Assembly (NCBI GenBank): GCA_016710625.1
Contig: JADJVK010000002.1
Coordinates: forward strand, 1 to 64,000
DNA from: Saprospiraceae bacterium
GTDB taxonomy: Bacteria; Bacteroidota; Bacteroidia; Chitinophagales; Saprospiraceae
DNA length: 64,000 bases
Reading direction: 5' to 3'
The notes beneath the pieces were generated by a model. It was not told the DNA's origin. It saw only the letters and a program-made list of their open reading frames with translations, and ran no database searches. Below, in pieces: positions 10,346 to 18,648 of this stretch (positions within the stretch are counted from its first letter, which is position 1; every line of letters starts with the position of its first letter). The translations under genes and the position numbers were made by a program.

Positions 10346-10729
10346 TTATTTAATTTACACCTATTGTAAAAATTTAACTTATTTTTTGGTCTAATCTCAT
10401 CTGTCTTTTCAAAATTTATTTACAATATTGGAAACAGCTTTATCCATAAATGTTGTAAAATTTACCATATAATTTGATAAACTAACCATATAATCAATCT
10501 CCTCATATTTATTTATCTTAAAAATGTAAATTTGTAACATAGTTAAACAATGTTTCAATTATCTATTTTTTATCTGATTGGATGATTTTTTGATTGACTT
10601 GCAATTACAAAATTTGTACTGATGAATTTAACCTTTGCAGTGACGAAAATTTTGAGGGATGAATTTTTGATTTATTATAACACAACTTGTTCGATTGCTG
10701 CAAAGGAATTTTTGATTTATAATTTTACT
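10346..10729. other. Intergenic region with short direct repeats
   Basis: A 384-base AT-rich gap. A TAAATTTG -7-like box is at 10527-10534 but lacks a good -33 box. The 15-mer GAATTTTTGATTTAT occurs twice, at 10661-10675 and 10706-10720, 45 bases apart, just before the start of the secreted protease-like gene. An ACCATATAAT pair occurs near 10465 and 10485. No RNA gene is evident. Confidence 0.4.
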
Positions 10730-12088
10730 ATGAAAAAAATACTTTTACTCTCATTATTTATTATCGGAATTAATGTTATTGGTTTTACACAATTCGTCTG
10801 CACCTATGATAGTGCAAATCAAGTAATTACAAATACAATTTTCAAACAAGAAGTTGCTAGAAAAAGATTACTTCCTGAAATTATCAGAAAAAGAGAACAA
10901 GTACAGCAACAACGCCTTCAGCATCGTACTTCAACATGTATTTATGATATTAGTGAAGTACAAATCAATCCTCAAGATGGAGGAGCGAACTCTAGTTATA
11001 CTCAAACGGTACGAGACTGGTGAGTTGCCGAGTTTTCCTCAGGAGGAGAGCTAGGTACGACTATACAAACAGCAGTATGGACAGTAGAACCTACAGTATT
11101 TGATTTTAGTGACTTTACAGAAGGATTAAATGCTGATTATGATATTATAAATATATCAGGTATTTCTACTGTTAGATTTAAGTTTCCTGGAGTTGCAACT
11201 ACTATTGCAGCAATTTATAATAATGCTACTACATTAGTAAATTTACCTAAACAAATATTGTATAATGGGGTAGTAAAACCATGTATTTTAGTACAATCAT
11301 TTTCTTCTACTGACATTTTAGGGATTAGTGGATATGGTGCAGGTGGTTCAGGTGGTGTAGTAGTTACTATATCTCCTACCACAACAAATATATATTCTAA
11401 TTATAGAGTTGTGATGCATGAATTTGGACATGTTTGGTATAGATCTCATAAACCTATATCAGATACTACAATAGTTTATATGAATGTTTCTAATGTGCAA
11501 AATGCTATTACATATGGATCATTAGATTATTTATTAATTGCACAAGATATTGTAAATGAAAGTGATGGATGGAGTGGTGGTCCATGTGAAATGGATGGAA
11601 CTCTCCCCCTAGAGCTCCTCACCTTCCAACCCTCAATCTTTTCAAGAGCTGCAATTCAACTCCAATGGCAAACGGCGAATGAAGTAGGGACTGACCCGAT
11701 GTTATTGTATCGCAGTAGGGATGGAGTGGAATGGGAAATGATCTTTGCCACCAACAGCAAAGGCAACAGAGAAGGAAGTTACTATACGTATTTGGATGAA
11801 AATCTATCAGATGGCATCTACTACTATAAATTAGAAACAAATGGAAAATCATGGATTCGAACCGTAAAGCTAGGTAGTGTCGTTGCCCCAGTCGCCCTAT
11901 ACCCAAACCCCACAGACGGCATTGTACACCTATCCGAACCACAATCGACCCTCAGCCTCTATAACCCCATTGGACAATTGATAGCAAATTACGAAACCAC
12001 CAATGAAATAGACCTCAGCCAACTTCCAAAAGGAATTTATTACCTAGAGTTGGAAAATGGTGAGCGAAAAATGGTGGTAAAAAAATAA
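10730..12088 (+). CDS. Secreted zincin-like metalloprotease with T9SS sorting domain, broken by in-frame TGA
   Basis: The ATG at 10730 starts a signal peptide (MKKILLLSLFIIGINVIGFT). Residue 98 is an in-frame TGA (11021-11023); the same frame then stays open to 12088, so one nonsense change or base error splits a protein of about 452 residues. The second part holds HEFGHVWYRSH (11417-11449), an HExxHxxxxxH zinc motif with Tyr where the common metzincin glycine would be. The C-terminus (SLYNPIGQLIANYET to ERKMVVKK, with ALYPNPTDG) is a type A T9SS sorting domain. From 11603 it is nearly identical to the next gene. The substrate is unknown. If the TGA is real this is a pseudogene. Confidence 0.72.
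11603..12086 (+). repeat. C-terminal domain duplication, copy 1
   Basis: This 484-base stretch is nearly identical to 13088-13571 (offset 1485), starting at CTCCCCCTAGAGCTCCTCAC and ending at the stop codon. It encodes about 160 residues: a linker domain (LELLTFQPSIFSRAAIQLQW) and the T9SS sorting domain. Upstream of it the two genes show no obvious similarity. Confidence 0.9.
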
Positions 12089-12098
12089 AAAGTTGAAT

Positions 12099-13597
12099 AT
12101 GAAAAAAATATTGCTACTCTTGCTATTACAATGCAACTTAATTTGCATGCAAAAAATACTTTCTCAAAACAATCCAATTGATTCTAGAATTATTAAGGTT
12201 GTTAAAGATTTAATAAATTCCCAATCTAATGATCCTTATATATTAAAAAAGGAAATAGAAATTGGAATATCAAATTATAAACAAAAAAGAAACAGTTCAT
12301 TATCTAATGTAAAAAACAATCATAATCTAAATTATTGTAATGGAGGTTATGATCTTACTAATTTTAGAAAAGCACAAAGGCTACTTTCATTATTAGAACG
12401 CAATAACATTATCAATTTAAACTTACCAAATCAGAATTTGAATAATAAAATTATAACAAATAGATCAAATTCAGGTGAATGTTATTTGGCTTTTGTATTT
12501 GATGTGCCAGCAACAAATTCAATTGGAATTTCTAATATTTCTACATATACTGATCAATATATAAGTGATATAAATACTCTCAAAAGCAATTTGGATTTAG
12601 GAGGCTCTGGGCAATTTTTAAAAGGCGAAGTATTTATTAATACTGATTGGACAGCTGTGAATAATAATCAAATTCAAGCTGGTGATGCTTTATATGATTT
12701 ATTCATTTTTTTATCTGAAAATTCAATAAATAATGTAAATGTTGGTGTGGGCATTACAGGCTATGATTTAATAGATGGTACTATAAATATTGTTGGTATT
12801 GCAGATCAAGGATCAAACACAATATCAAATTTAAGAGATGATGGATTCATAAGTACTCCAATGTCAATAGTTGAGTATAATGCAACATCACCCTCAGTAA
12901 GAAAACATGAGACTGTTGGGCATACAAACGGTATGACCCATTGTACATCTTCAGGGTATATAGATAGTCCTGCTGCAAGTGGTAATAGTTTTTCTTCAAC
13001 ATCATTTAATCAACAAAGAGTTAATTGGCAAAGAAATCATGATATGTGGAGTTCTACATTATCCCCATCAGAATTTTTGCCAAACCCCTCCCCCTAGAGC
13101 TCCTCACCTTCCAACCCTCAATCTTTTCAAGAGCTGCAATCCAACTCCAATGGCAAACGGCGAATGAAGTAGGGACTGACCCAATGCTATTGTATCGAAG
13201 TAGGGATGGAGTGGAATGGGAAATGATCTATGCCACCAACAGCAAAGGCAGCCGAGCTGGAAGTTACTATACTTATTTGGATGAAAATCTAACGGATGGC
13301 ATCTATTACTATAAATTAGAAACAAATGGAAAATCATGGATTCGAACGGTGAAGCTAGGTAGTGCCGTTGCCCCAGTCACCCTATACCCAAACCCCACAG
13401 ACGGCATCCTACACCTATCCGAACCACAATCGACCCTCAGCCTCTATAACCCCATTGGACAATTGATTGCAAATTACGAAACCACCAATGAAATAGATCT
13501 CAGCCAACTTCCAAAAGGAATATATTACCTAGAGTTGGAAAATGGTGAGCGAAAAATGGTGGTAAAAAATAAAAAGTTGGTTTATTGGCAAATGTAA
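12099..13597 (+). CDS. Secreted zincin-like protein with T9SS sorting domain (frameshifted)
   Basis: The ATG at 12099 begins a signal peptide (MKKILLLLLLQCNLICMQ). The central region carries HETVGHTNGMTH (12906-12941), a zinc-protease-like motif with a normal HxxGxxH tail but one extra residue in the first half (HExxxH). The frame breaks in the C4 run at 13085-13088: one more C gives LPNPLPLELLTFQ and joins the sorting-domain frame. A second indel is likely in the A6 run at 13564-13569, since the sister copy has seven A and stops at VVKK, whereas here eight extra residues follow. It starts ten bases after the first copy, so both may be co-transcribed. Confidence 0.75.
13088..13571 (+). repeat. 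C-terminal domain duplication, copy 2
   Basis: The second copy of the 484-base segment found at 11603-12086. Differences are scattered substitutions, such as ASN-SER-LYS-GLY-SER-ARG-ALA in place of ASN-ARG-GLU, plus one fewer A at the end. High identity at the DNA level suggests recent duplication or gene conversion. Confidence 0.9.
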
Positions 13598-13667
13598 AAA
13601 GTTACATTAGCCAATATTTTTGACTCTTAGTCGATTGTTATTGGTGAAAAAATAAATGCCCAGCCGG

Positions 13668-13803
13668 CAACGGAGGCGAAGAAAAATAAAGACCTAATTT
13701 TTGGTTTAGAAGAATGATTAACCATAGACCCAAAAGTTGCTCCTTGCTTCAATATTTTTACTTCTTACTTTTTGTCTTGACACAAAAAGTAACAAAAAAG
13801 TCA
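13668..13803 (+). repeat. Intergenic repeat element, copy 1
   Basis: It starts with a 23-base block beginning CAACGGAGGCGAAG that is identical at 14171. Further shared blocks are GAAGAATGAT and GACCCAAAAGTT followed by a CTTG, then a hairpin. Here the hairpin is an 11-bp stem (13765-13775 against 13782-13792, TTACTTTTTGT) with loop CTTGAC, followed by AACAAAAAAGTC. Function unknown. Confidence 0.75.
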
Positions 13804-14110
13804 AGGCTTAATAAAAATCTTAACGGAAAATATTCACAAAAATTGCTAAACAAAAAAAACTCACTTATTCATTTTGCAAAAAAATAAACTTACTACTTGT
13901 TCAAACAGTTTTTTGTTTTTAACGCATTTTTGCAAAGATTTTCCTAATTTTTATAAGGCCGAATAAAAACTCAATGTAGGAAAATTGGAACAATATTTTT
14001 ACTTTTAAAAAGAAACCGATAATAAACTGTATGAGCATAACAAAAGAATAAAACAAAATGTGAGATAGGTAAGCAAAAACGAAAAATAGAATATATGATG
14101 AATAAAGCGA

Positions 14111-14136
14111 GCCTGCCTGACGGTAGGCAGGTTTTT
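14111..14136 (+). terminator. GC-rich hairpin followed by T run
   Basis: CCTGCCT (14112-14118) pairs with AGGCAGG (14125-14131), loop GACGGT, followed by TTTTT. It looks like a rho-independent terminator, but no gene lies close upstream on this strand. Similar CCTGCCTGACGG palindromes occur as dispersed repeats in other Bacteroidota, so it may be a repeat instead. Confidence 0.45.
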
Positions 14137-14170
14137 ATTATCGGGAGGTTTTTGAATAACTTTGACGGAA

Positions 14171-14305
14171 CAACGGAGGCGAAGAAAAATAAATAACAAA
14201 TTTTATGTTTTGAAGAATGATAGTTATTGACCCAAAAGTTACTACTTGATGCATATATTTGCATCTTGCTTTTGTCCTGTTGCAACGGGACAAAAAAGTA
14301 ACAAA
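14171..14305 (+). repeat. Intergenic repeat element, copy 2
   Basis: Shares the 23-base opening block and the GAAGAATGAT and GACCCAAAAGTT blocks with 13668-13803. Its hairpin differs in sequence: TTTTGTCCTGTTG (14270-14282) against CAACGGGACAAAA (14283-14295), a 13-bp near-perfect palindrome with one G-T pair. A smaller hairpin, GATGCA/TGCATC, is at 14248-14265. Both copies end with AAAAAAGTAACAAA-like sequence. Confidence 0.75.
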
Positions 14306-14447
14306 TTTTTTATAAGTACTATTTTTAGTTTTTAACTTTAAATTACACAATAAATTTGAAACAAAAATTAATTAAAAAAATACTAAGTAATTAAAACATA
14401 GAGCCTTTTTTTGTGATAAAAAAGTAGTAAATTTGACTAACAAAAAC

Positions 14448-15281
14448 ATGACAATGAAGATAAAAACATTACTCATAGAAGACATTGAAATTGAAAGAAA
14501 ACAATTGAAAGAAATTTTACAGCAAAATTTTAAAGAGATTGAAATTATAGGCGAAGCAGAAACAATTGAAAGAGCATTTTTTCAAATTTTCACATTAAGA
14601 CCAGATATACTTTTTTTAGACATTAATTTAAAAGATGGAAGTGGGTTTGATTTGCTACAAAAATGTTTTGAGGTTGGGAATATTGACTTTTCTGTTATCT
14701 TTATTACTGGCTTAACAGATAAAAATTTTATAATAAAAGCATTGCATTTAGCAGCCTTAGATTTCATATTCAAACCATATGATTTAGAACGACTTACTGA
14801 ATGTGTAAATAGGATAAAAGCCAATTATAATAAGGGTAAGCAAAATGAATCATATCAATCTCAAATTAAATTATTTCTAAAAAATATAAGCGGCAATTCT
14901 TTCCATCAAACAAGCAATATTATATTTCAAAGAATTGGAGGTGCAATTGAAATTGTTGATTCTGATCATATAATTTATTGTGAAGCTGATTTTGGAACAA
15001 CTACAGTAAATTTGTTAAATGATAAAAAATTTTCCGCAGTAAAAAATCTAACTTATTACTCAAAAATTTTGATAGATGAATTCAATTTCTTTAGGATAAG
15101 CGATAAACAATTGATAAATCTTGATTTTTTAAGCAATTATAACCATGCAGACGATCACAAAATTACTTTAAAAAATGGGATTGAACTTTATGCTTCTAGA
15201 AAATATGGAAGAGAATTAAAAGAGCATCTTATGTATTTGTCTAATCAGCAAAGAAAAAAAAATAAAGACAAGTTGGATTAG
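14448..15281 (+). CDS. LytTR-family response regulator
   Basis: A two-domain cytoplasmic regulator of 277 residues. The receiver domain (about 3-125) has the acidic pair in IEDIE, a phospho-acceptor aspartate in ILFLDINLKDGSG, and the conserved Lys in FKPYD. The C-terminal LytTR DNA-binding domain covers about 165-270 (IVDSDHIIYCEAD, FFRISDKQLINLDF, LKNGIELYASRKY). The start could be ATG 14448 or 14454; a TTG at 14433 is less likely. By family it partners a LytS-class histidine kinase; the only one in the window is at 7380-10345, with the two protease genes between them. Confidence 0.9.
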   Translation: MTMKIKTLLIEDIEIERKQLKEILQQNFKEIEIIGEAETIERAFFQIFTLRPDILFLDINLKDGSGFDLLQKCFEVGNIDFSVIFITGLTDKNFIIKALHLAALDFIFKPYDLERLTECVNRIKANYNKGKQNESYQSQIKLFLKNISGNSFHQTSNIIFQRIGGAIEIVDSDHIIYCEADFGTTTVNLLNDKKFSAVKNLTYYSKILIDEFNFFRISDKQLINLDFLSNYNHADDHKITLKNGIELYASRKYGRELKEHLMYLSNQQRKKNKDKLD

Positions 15282-15306
15282 CTTCCAAAGATTATAGTTA
15301 ATTGAT

Positions 15307-15576
15307 TTATTTTGTGTAATGTCCTCTTACAGAGTGGATTAGCACAGAATATTCATTGATTTCATAAATGATTCTATGTTCTTTGTTTATCCTTCTAGAC
15401 CAAAGCCCAGTTAACTGATGTTTTAGCTGTTCTGGTTTCCCAATACCTTTATTTGGATTTTCAGCAATTGCTTCAATTAAAACAAATAATTTATTGAGAA
15501 TCTCTTTATTTCCTGATTTTTTGTAATATTCAATGTCCTCTACTGCTTTTTTGGTGAAATCTAACGAATATGACAT
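15307..15576 (-). CDS. yoeB: YoeB-type mRNA interferase toxin
   Basis: An 89-residue toxin of the Txe/YoeB family, which cleaves mRNA at the ribosome. It shows the full family pattern: FTKKAVEDIEYYKKSG, NPNKGIGKPEQLKHQLTGLWSRRI, then HRIIYEI and a C-terminal SVRGHY with the catalytic-region His and Tyr. The length is standard. It follows the antitoxin by two bases on the same strand, the usual antitoxin-first order. The antitoxin, not the toxin, has a start preceded by a separate promoter region. Confidence 0.93.
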   Translation of the reverse strand: MSYSLDFTKKAVEDIEYYKKSGNKEILNKLFVLIEAIAENPNKGIGKPEQLKHQLTGLWSRRINKEHRIIYEINEYSVLIHSVRGHYTK

Positions 15577-15578
15577 AT

Positions 15579-15800
15579 TTATATACCGAGAAATTCTTTT
15601 AAATCGGCTTTTTCAACCCTTGTTATTTTTCCTTCTTTAGCCTGCTTTCTACTTTCTTCTATTTTTTTAACAAACTCAGGATCATATTCAGTTTCTTTTG
15701 AATATTCAAATTTTATTTTGAGGGAATTCAAAAAAGCTTCGAGAACTGTAATTTGTTCTTTTGTAGAAGGATGAACGATTAAAACATCTTGCGTTTTCAT
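15579..15800 (-). CDS. Antitoxin of the YoeB pair
   Basis: A 73-residue protein just upstream of the toxin. It does not look like the usual YefM antitoxin. The N-terminal half (DVLIVHPSTKEQITVLEAFL) resembles the DUF2683-type antitoxins found with RelE-superfamily toxins in Bacteroidota; the C-terminal half is charged and helical (EESRKQAKEGKITRVEKADL), which fits a toxin-wrapping tail. No clear DNA-binding domain is visible. The role is inferred from position and family likeness. Confidence 0.82.
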   Translation of the reverse strand: MKTQDVLIVHPSTKEQITVLEAFLNSLKIKFEYSKETEYDPEFVKKIEESRKQAKEGKITRVEKADLKEFLGI

Positions 15801-15957
15801 TTTATTGGATACTTTTTTCTTAATAAAATCTTCTTTTCTTCAAAAAATAGGCTTAGTCAATCTTTAATACTGCAATCATATTTTCATGATTTCCTACAAT
15901 TGAAACCTAATTTACTTGCAAAAATACAAAATATTTAGTTTTGAAAAAAATAAATGT

Positions 15958-16009
15958 AATCAGCTCACTTTAATAGAAAGTGTTGAAAGATTATTTGAAA
16001 AAGCTGATT
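15958..16009 (-). terminator. Nested inverted repeat, possible terminator
   Basis: AATCAGCT (15958-15965) pairs with AGCTGATT (16002-16009) and encloses a second hairpin, CACTTT/AAAGTG (15966-15983). On the minus strand it is followed by a T-rich tract (complement of 15940-15952), just after the stop of the alpha/beta hydrolase. It could end the six-gene operon. Confidence 0.45.
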
Positions 16010-16015
16010 ATTTAC

Positions 16016-16957
16016 CTAAAAACGATCAATTAATTGATTGCAAATGGTAGCTTGCTCAAACATGACGAAATGACCCGCTTTTTTTACCATTTCTAATTTA
16101 CAATTTGGGATTTTAGCAGCACCTTTTTTCGCTACAGTAACAGATGGTCCGCCATGAAGGTATCTATTCGGAATTAGGTTGTCATTTTCACCAAAAATAC
16201 ATAATGTAGGCTGTTTTATGTTAGGTAAAAAATCAAAAACTGGGTTGTCCACCATTGCTTTCACACCCTGAGTGATGTGGTAACAATAGTCATTAAAGTC
16301 TTTTGCAGACCGCATGGCGATTCGATCATCCACCATAAAATTGGCATCTTTGGGAAATTCATAGAAATTATAGGCATAATTAATCCTGATTTGTTCAACA
16401 GTAGTGAGCCGAACGCCATCCACTGTCATCACATCTCGAAACCACTGTTTTTCGCCTTTATTGAAGGTCTCAAAGCCAGCTGGAGCTACTAAGACCAACT
16501 TTTGCACAAGTTCAGGAAATTTTAAAGCAGTTGTTATTGCAATCTGACCACCCATAGAATGACCAACCAAAACTACTTTTTCTAATTTTTTTAATTGACA
16601 AAATTTTTGAATGGTTTCTGCAAAAAAGTCCATCGTCACATTGTAATTGCCTTTCGAGGATTTGCCATAACCCGGTAAATCGATGGCGATACAGCGATAT
16701 TTGGATTGTAAACCAGCAAGGTTTTTCTTCCATGATGGAATGTAGGAACCTAATCCATGAATAAAAATCAAAGTTTCAGTCCCGTTGCCACTTTCAGTAT
16801 ATGCCAATTTTAGATCTTTATCCAAAGATAAATATTCAATGGGAAGACCATAATCCAAGGATTGCATGGAATCTATTTTTGTCAAATTCTTATACATTCC
16901 ACAACTAAAAAATAGGAATATTGGGCTAAAAATCAATGCTTTAAATATATATTTCAT
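16016..16957 (-). CDS. Alpha/beta hydrolase lipoprotein
   Basis: A 313-residue envelope-anchored hydrolase. The signal peptide ends in a lipobox, FFSCG, with Cys at residue 19. The fold is shown by the oxyanion strand FIHGLGSYIPSW, the nucleophile GHSMGGQ, the acid region FGENDNLIP and the histidine in AGHFVMFE. It is the last gene of a six-gene operon, 21 bases after the beta-barrel gene. It may free an acid from an ester at the cell surface or periplasm for the downstream symporter and ligase; this role is inferred from neighbours. Confidence 0.88.
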   Translation of the reverse strand: MKYIFKALIFSPIFLFFSCGMYKNLTKIDSMQSLDYGLPIEYLSLDKDLKLAYTESGNGTETLIFIHGLGSYIPSWKKNLAGLQSKYRCIAIDLPGYGKSSKGNYNVTMDFFAETIQKFCQLKKLEKVVLVGHSMGGQIAITTALKFPELVQKLVLVAPAGFETFNKGEKQWFRDVMTVDGVRLTTVEQIRINYAYNFYEFPKDANFMVDDRIAMRSAKDFNDYCYHITQGVKAMVDNPVFDFLPNIKQPTLCIFGENDNLIPNRYLHGGPSVTVAKKGAAKIPNCKLEMVKKAGHFVMFEQATICNQLIDRF

Positions 16958-16978
16958 GATATTGAATTCCAGATAGTT

Positions 16979-18556
16979 TTAAAAAATAAGCCATTTCAAA
17001 CAAACAAAACCTAACCAAGGATTGACAGGCTTTGTATTTGAATTGCCATTTACAACTTTTGAATTATAAAAATCGCCCAATCCCATATAAGCTGCATGAG
17101 CTTCTACAGTTAGAAAAGCTCCAAAGTCGTACCCTACTTTTCCATTGACTTCCCAGCCCATGAAATTGCCCCCACCAGATGGAGCTACATTAGACAAAGC
17201 TGCCGCTGCACCAATTTTAGTATGTAATTTGTTGGGAATGAAATCTTTGGAAAGATTGATAGTTCCTCCTGAAACGCCGAATCCCATGTTCGAAATATCC
17301 GTAACAGCAGCCACAAAACGATTGACTACATTACCATGTGGAAACAAAATATATGCACCACTTCCAATAAAAATGGCTCCTGGAGCTCCCCATGTATTTC
17401 CAGTCAATATTCCGCTATATTTACCATCTGTAATACTATTACCATCCCCAGAAGTATAGATGATATCTGTACTCAAAGCATCGCCTACCGTACTTCCATA
17501 GCGATAAGTTCCTCTAAGATTGGCTGCTAATCCACTAATGGAAACTGATTTTTTGTAATTTTCTGTGGTCAATTCTTTTTGTCGAATATTTCCAAAATTG
17601 TAATTCAAAAAGCCTGTTAACCCAAATCTGTCCAAAACCAATTCGTCGTTTCTACTAAAATAAGTTCCTAACCAAAAAATATCTCCTTTATAGGGCTGTG
17701 GACCTAAAGGGAAATAGAAAGTGCCATTGTAATTTTCCAGTGGGCTAGCATATCCTTGACCCAAAATACTTACCCCTCCTTTTCCCGAAGACCTATCTTT
17801 CACATAATATAAAGAAGCTCCTACATTCAATTTTGGGGCAATCGTAGCTTGATGGTTCAATTCAAATAAAGTGACATCATCATTCAATTCTACATTGTTT
17901 TCATACAATTTGTAATATCCAAACTTAGATTTATGGTAATCTGATTGTCTTCTCACACTAACCCCAACGCCATCTGTCCCCCAAAATGCCAATCTGTAAC
18001 CAGTTTGAGTGAACTTATCAAAAGCCGTTCGGTATGCATCATAAGGTGTGTCAAACATCCTTTGTAAGCCAACGTTTACTGTCCAATTCTTAAAAGGAAC
18101 AAATTCAACCTCCAAGTTTTGGGTTTGAATATTTACCTGATCGGCTGAGATGGCAGAGCCAGTATTTCCACCAGTACCATATGCTACATCACCCCATGTC
18201 CAATCTATTTCGAAAGAGGCTCTTAACGTTGCTTTTCCATCAAAAATACTCGGCGAATAGACAAAAAAAGGAATAGCTCGCTGTTCTGCATATAATGCTT
18301 TGATACTATTTGAAGTGGTTGTGGTATTACCGCCAAACAACCTTCCGACTATTTGTCCTTTCAAAAAGTCATTTTCAGGAAACATATTCATCGACACACT
18401 TTGCTGATAGAAATAAACAAAGGTTTGCAATTGCTTATTTGCTTTGGTTGGCAACACTTTATCGAAGCCTTTGAAACCCTCTTGAATATTTTCTTGTGAA
18501 AAGCAAAGGATTGGAAATGAAAAAATTAATAAGAAAAGAAGTGTAGAATTTTTCAT
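16979..18556 (-). CDS. Outer-membrane beta-barrel protein, unrecognised family
   Basis: A 525-residue protein with a signal peptide (ILCFSQ). The rest is rich in alternating aromatic and polar strands (FVPFKNWTVNVGLQRMF, FGYYKLYENNVELND, GLTGFLNYNFGN) and ends in an aromatic residue (LKWLIF), all typical of an outer-membrane barrel. I do not recognise a named family; it resembles alginate-export-like or generic porins. Its position in an operon with a symporter and an acyl-CoA ligase suggests it is the outer-membrane pore for the same substrate. Confidence 0.78.
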   Translation of the reverse strand: MKNSTLLFLLIFSFPILCFSQENIQEGFKGFDKVLPTKANKQLQTFVYFYQQSVSMNMFPENDFLKGQIVGRLFGGNTTTTSNSIKALYAEQRAIPFFVYSPSIFDGKATLRASFEIDWTWGDVAYGTGGNTGSAISADQVNIQTQNLEVEFVPFKNWTVNVGLQRMFDTPYDAYRTAFDKFTQTGYRLAFWGTDGVGVSVRRQSDYHKSKFGYYKLYENNVELNDDVTLFELNHQATIAPKLNVGASLYYVKDRSSGKGGVSILGQGYASPLENYNGTFYFPLGPQPYKGDIFWLGTYFSRNDELVLDRFGLTGFLNYNFGNIRQKELTTENYKKSVSISGLAANLRGTYRYGSTVGDALSTDIIYTSGDGNSITDGKYSGILTGNTWGAPGAIFIGSGAYILFPHGNVVNRFVAAVTDISNMGFGVSGGTINLSKDFIPNKLHTKIGAAAALSNVAPSGGGNFMGWEVNGKVGYDFGAFLTVEAHAAYMGLGDFYNSKVVNGNSNTKPVNPWLGFVCLKWLIF

Positions 18557-18648
18557 ATTACTTTGGATTATTAACCAAATTTGAAAAAAAGCAACCCGAA
18601 AGTGCCAAATGACACCATCGGATTACTGAACAAAAATTATCGCAATAT

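Larger units (their letters stand above)
13598..14447. other. Long intergenic region with repeated hairpin elements
   Basis: An 850-base gap with no supported gene. It contains two related elements (13668-13803 and 14171-14305) and a GC-rich hairpin at 14112-14131, listed separately. Open frames on the minus strand within 13971-14350 are low-complexity and overlap the repeats. A TAAATTTG box at 14428-14435 may be the -7 element for the next gene, but its nearest TTTG is only 14 bases away. Confidence 0.6.

Noticed and set aside
13085..13095. Phase variation through the C-run of the second protease gene
   Set aside because: The run is only C4-T-C5, too short for typical slippage switching, and matches the general pattern of missing bases in the window.
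13971..14350. Three overlapping minus-strand open frames of 64 to 104 codons
   Set aside because: They run through the repeated hairpin element, are low-complexity and rich in Phe, Leu and Ser, and have no domain, signal or operon support.
14414..14435. A full promoter before the LytTR regulator
   Set aside because: TAAATTTG is a good -7 box, but the only TTTG upstream is 14 bases away, well short of the 19-21 expected.
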